Origin: Candidatus Methanomethylophilaceae archaeon | GTDB lineage: Archaea; Thermoplasmatota; Thermoplasmata; Methanomassiliicoccales; Methanomethylophilaceae | Direction of reading: 5' to 3' | Length of the DNA stretch: 6,212 nucleotides | Assembly: GCA_017395275.1 (NCBI GenBank) | Contig: JAFPVN010000055.1 | Location: 1-6,212, forward strand | Shown here: positions 5,464 to 6,212 of the stretch, piece by piece | How the letters are laid out: every line of letters begins with the position of its first letter | How positions within the stretch are numbered: the first letter of the stretch is position 1 | Notes under the pieces: generated by a model | What the model was told of the DNA's origin: nothing | Database searches by the model: none | Seen by the model: the letters and a program-made list of their open reading frames with translations, nothing else | Made by a program: the position numbers and the translations under genes

Positions 5464-6102
5464 ATGGAGAGAGAGGTCCCCGATACAATATTCTTCGACT
5501 GTCCTACGTGCGACGACGAGACGCTTCACGACGTGCTGAAGGGCCGCATGGGCAAGAACGCCTTCACGGCCACACTGAAGTGCCAGGACTGCGGAAGGAC
5601 CTTCTCCACCACCATACCTCTCCCCAAACAGTACAGGGTGGACGTCGTCGTCAGCGACGGTCCCGTGTCCGAGAGGACCACCACCATGCTGGAGGACGAC
5701 GACTACATAGTCGTGGGGGACGAGTTCTTCCTCGAGGACGGCAGGAGGCTCAGGGTCTGCGCCATAGAGCTCCCCGGAGACAAGCGCGTCAAAAAGGCCA
5801 AGGCTGAGAGGGTCAAGATGCTCTGGACGCAGCAGTTCGACAACCTGTCGATAAAGGTGACCATCAACAACGACCGCGTCAGCTACTCCAGGAGGATCGA
5901 GGCGCTCCCCGACGACGAGTTCGAGGTGGGCAACCGTCTCCAGCTGGAGGACATGGACTGCTACATCCACGCGATAAAGACGCGCGAGAAGCTCATCCAG
6001 CACGGCACTGCGGAAGCCAGGGAGATCATCAGGATCTACGGCAAGTTCAGCGCCAAGCAGTACTCAGTCCTTGACTTCGAGGATGACGTCGAGGATATCT
6101 GA
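5464..6102 (+). CDS. HVO_0476-family zinc-finger protein
   Basis: This 212-residue protein is recognised as the archaeal HVO_0476 zinc-finger family, whose biochemical function is not established. Two CxxC knuckles near the N-terminus, CPTC (13-16) and CQDC (40-43), should bind one zinc as a zinc ribbon. HDVLKG between them is family-typical. A mostly beta-strand, acidic region follows (about 55-190): VDVVVSDG, DYIVVGDEFFLEDGRRLRVCAIEL, KVKMLWTQQFDNLSIKVTIN and a second FEVGNRLQLEDMDCYIHAIKTR. The two VGDEF/VGNRL segments look like a repeated small beta-barrel unit. An RNA- or DNA-linked role is plausible from the zinc ribbon but is inference. There is no membrane segment or signal. The ATG at 5464 is set by the AAGGTGA site and by the zinc ribbon beginning right after it; the in-frame extension through the MBL gene is chance. 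Its last 39 bp overlap the converging HAD gene. Confidence 0.85.
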   Translation: MEREVPDTIFFDCPTCDDETLHDVLKGRMGKNAFTATLKCQDCGRTFSTTIPLPKQYRVDVVVSDGPVSERTTTMLEDDDYIVVGDEFFLEDGRRLRVCAIELPGDKRVKKAKAERVKMLWTQQFDNLSIKVTINNDRVSYSRRIEALPDDEFEVGNRLQLEDMDCYIHAIKTREKLIQHGTAEAREIIRIYGKFSAKQYSVLDFEDDVEDI

Positions 6103-6212
6103 GATATTCCCGCTGACGATCACGTGGTCGGCGGACGCGCCGGTTATCTCCATGTCCAGCGGATTGAACGCTATGGACAGTCCGGAGACCTTGAACATCG
6201 ACACGTCGCCGA
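6064..6212 (-). CDS. HAD-superfamily phosphatase (SerB-like), C-terminal fragment
   Basis: Only the last 48 residues are inside the window; the gene starts to the right. The visible part begins GDVSMFKVSGLSIAFNP, which matches the motif IV region of phosphoserine-phosphatase-like HAD enzymes (GD..xD.xMF..a..siAfN). It continues through ADHVIVSGNISDILDVI, typical of the terminal strand and helix of this group. The nucleophile DxD motif and cap domain are outside, so the substrate (phosphoserine or another small phosphate ester) cannot be named. The TGA stop at 6066-6064 lies inside the end of the zinc-ribbon gene on the other strand, a 39-bp tail-to-tail overlap. This small reading frame was found by translating the minus strand by hand from the window edge. 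Confidence 0.72.
   Translation of the reverse strand, partial: GDVSMFKVSGLSIAFNPLDMEITGASADHVIVSGNISDILDVILEVKD

Overview
The window looks like a piece of an archaeal chromosome of moderately high GC content. The clearest marker is an adjacent gatD-gatE pair, which encodes the archaea-specific Glu-tRNA(Gln) amidotransferase. Other archaeal markers are an HVO_0476-type zinc-finger protein, an archaeal-type ATPase/DUF234 gene and TATA-like promoter boxes. Arginine AGG codons are very common, and all seven visible genes end in TGA. This suggests a Thermoplasmatota methanogen, perhaps Methanomassiliicoccales. That placement is inference; no rRNA or methanogenesis gene is present to confirm it.

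Layout, left to right. (1) Positions 2-2709, plus strand: the 3' two thirds of gatD, then complete gatE, with TGA and ATG sharing one base. (2) Positions 2693-4695, minus strand: an archaeal-type ATPase with a winged helix and a nuclease-like C-terminal domain, followed by a HemK2/Mtq2-like protein methyltransferase. The 3' end of the methyltransferase overlaps the end of gatE by 17 bp. (3) Positions 4696-4879: the only sizeable intergenic region, 184 bp and partly very AT-rich. It lies between divergent genes and holds two TATA-like boxes and a pair of near-identical palindromic sites that look like operators. (4) Positions 4880-6102, plus strand: a small metallo-beta-lactamase-fold hydrolase, then a translationally coupled HVO_0476-family zinc-ribbon protein. 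(5) Positions 6064-6212, minus strand: the C-terminal end of a HAD-type phosphatase, overlapping the zinc-ribbon gene tail to tail by 39 bp.

How the genes fit together. GatDE makes Gln-tRNA(Gln) and the methyltransferase probably modifies release factor aRF1, so both serve translation. The MBL hydrolase and the zinc-ribbon protein form a two-gene unit of unknown role. The ATPase is the accessory-like element; it sits beside the paired operator-like sites, which may control it. No complete new system is evident. The best leads are the operator pair, an AAAT(A/C)C box at exactly -26 to -21 from three start codons (suggesting leaderless mRNAs), and the ATPase's intact nuclease-type residues.
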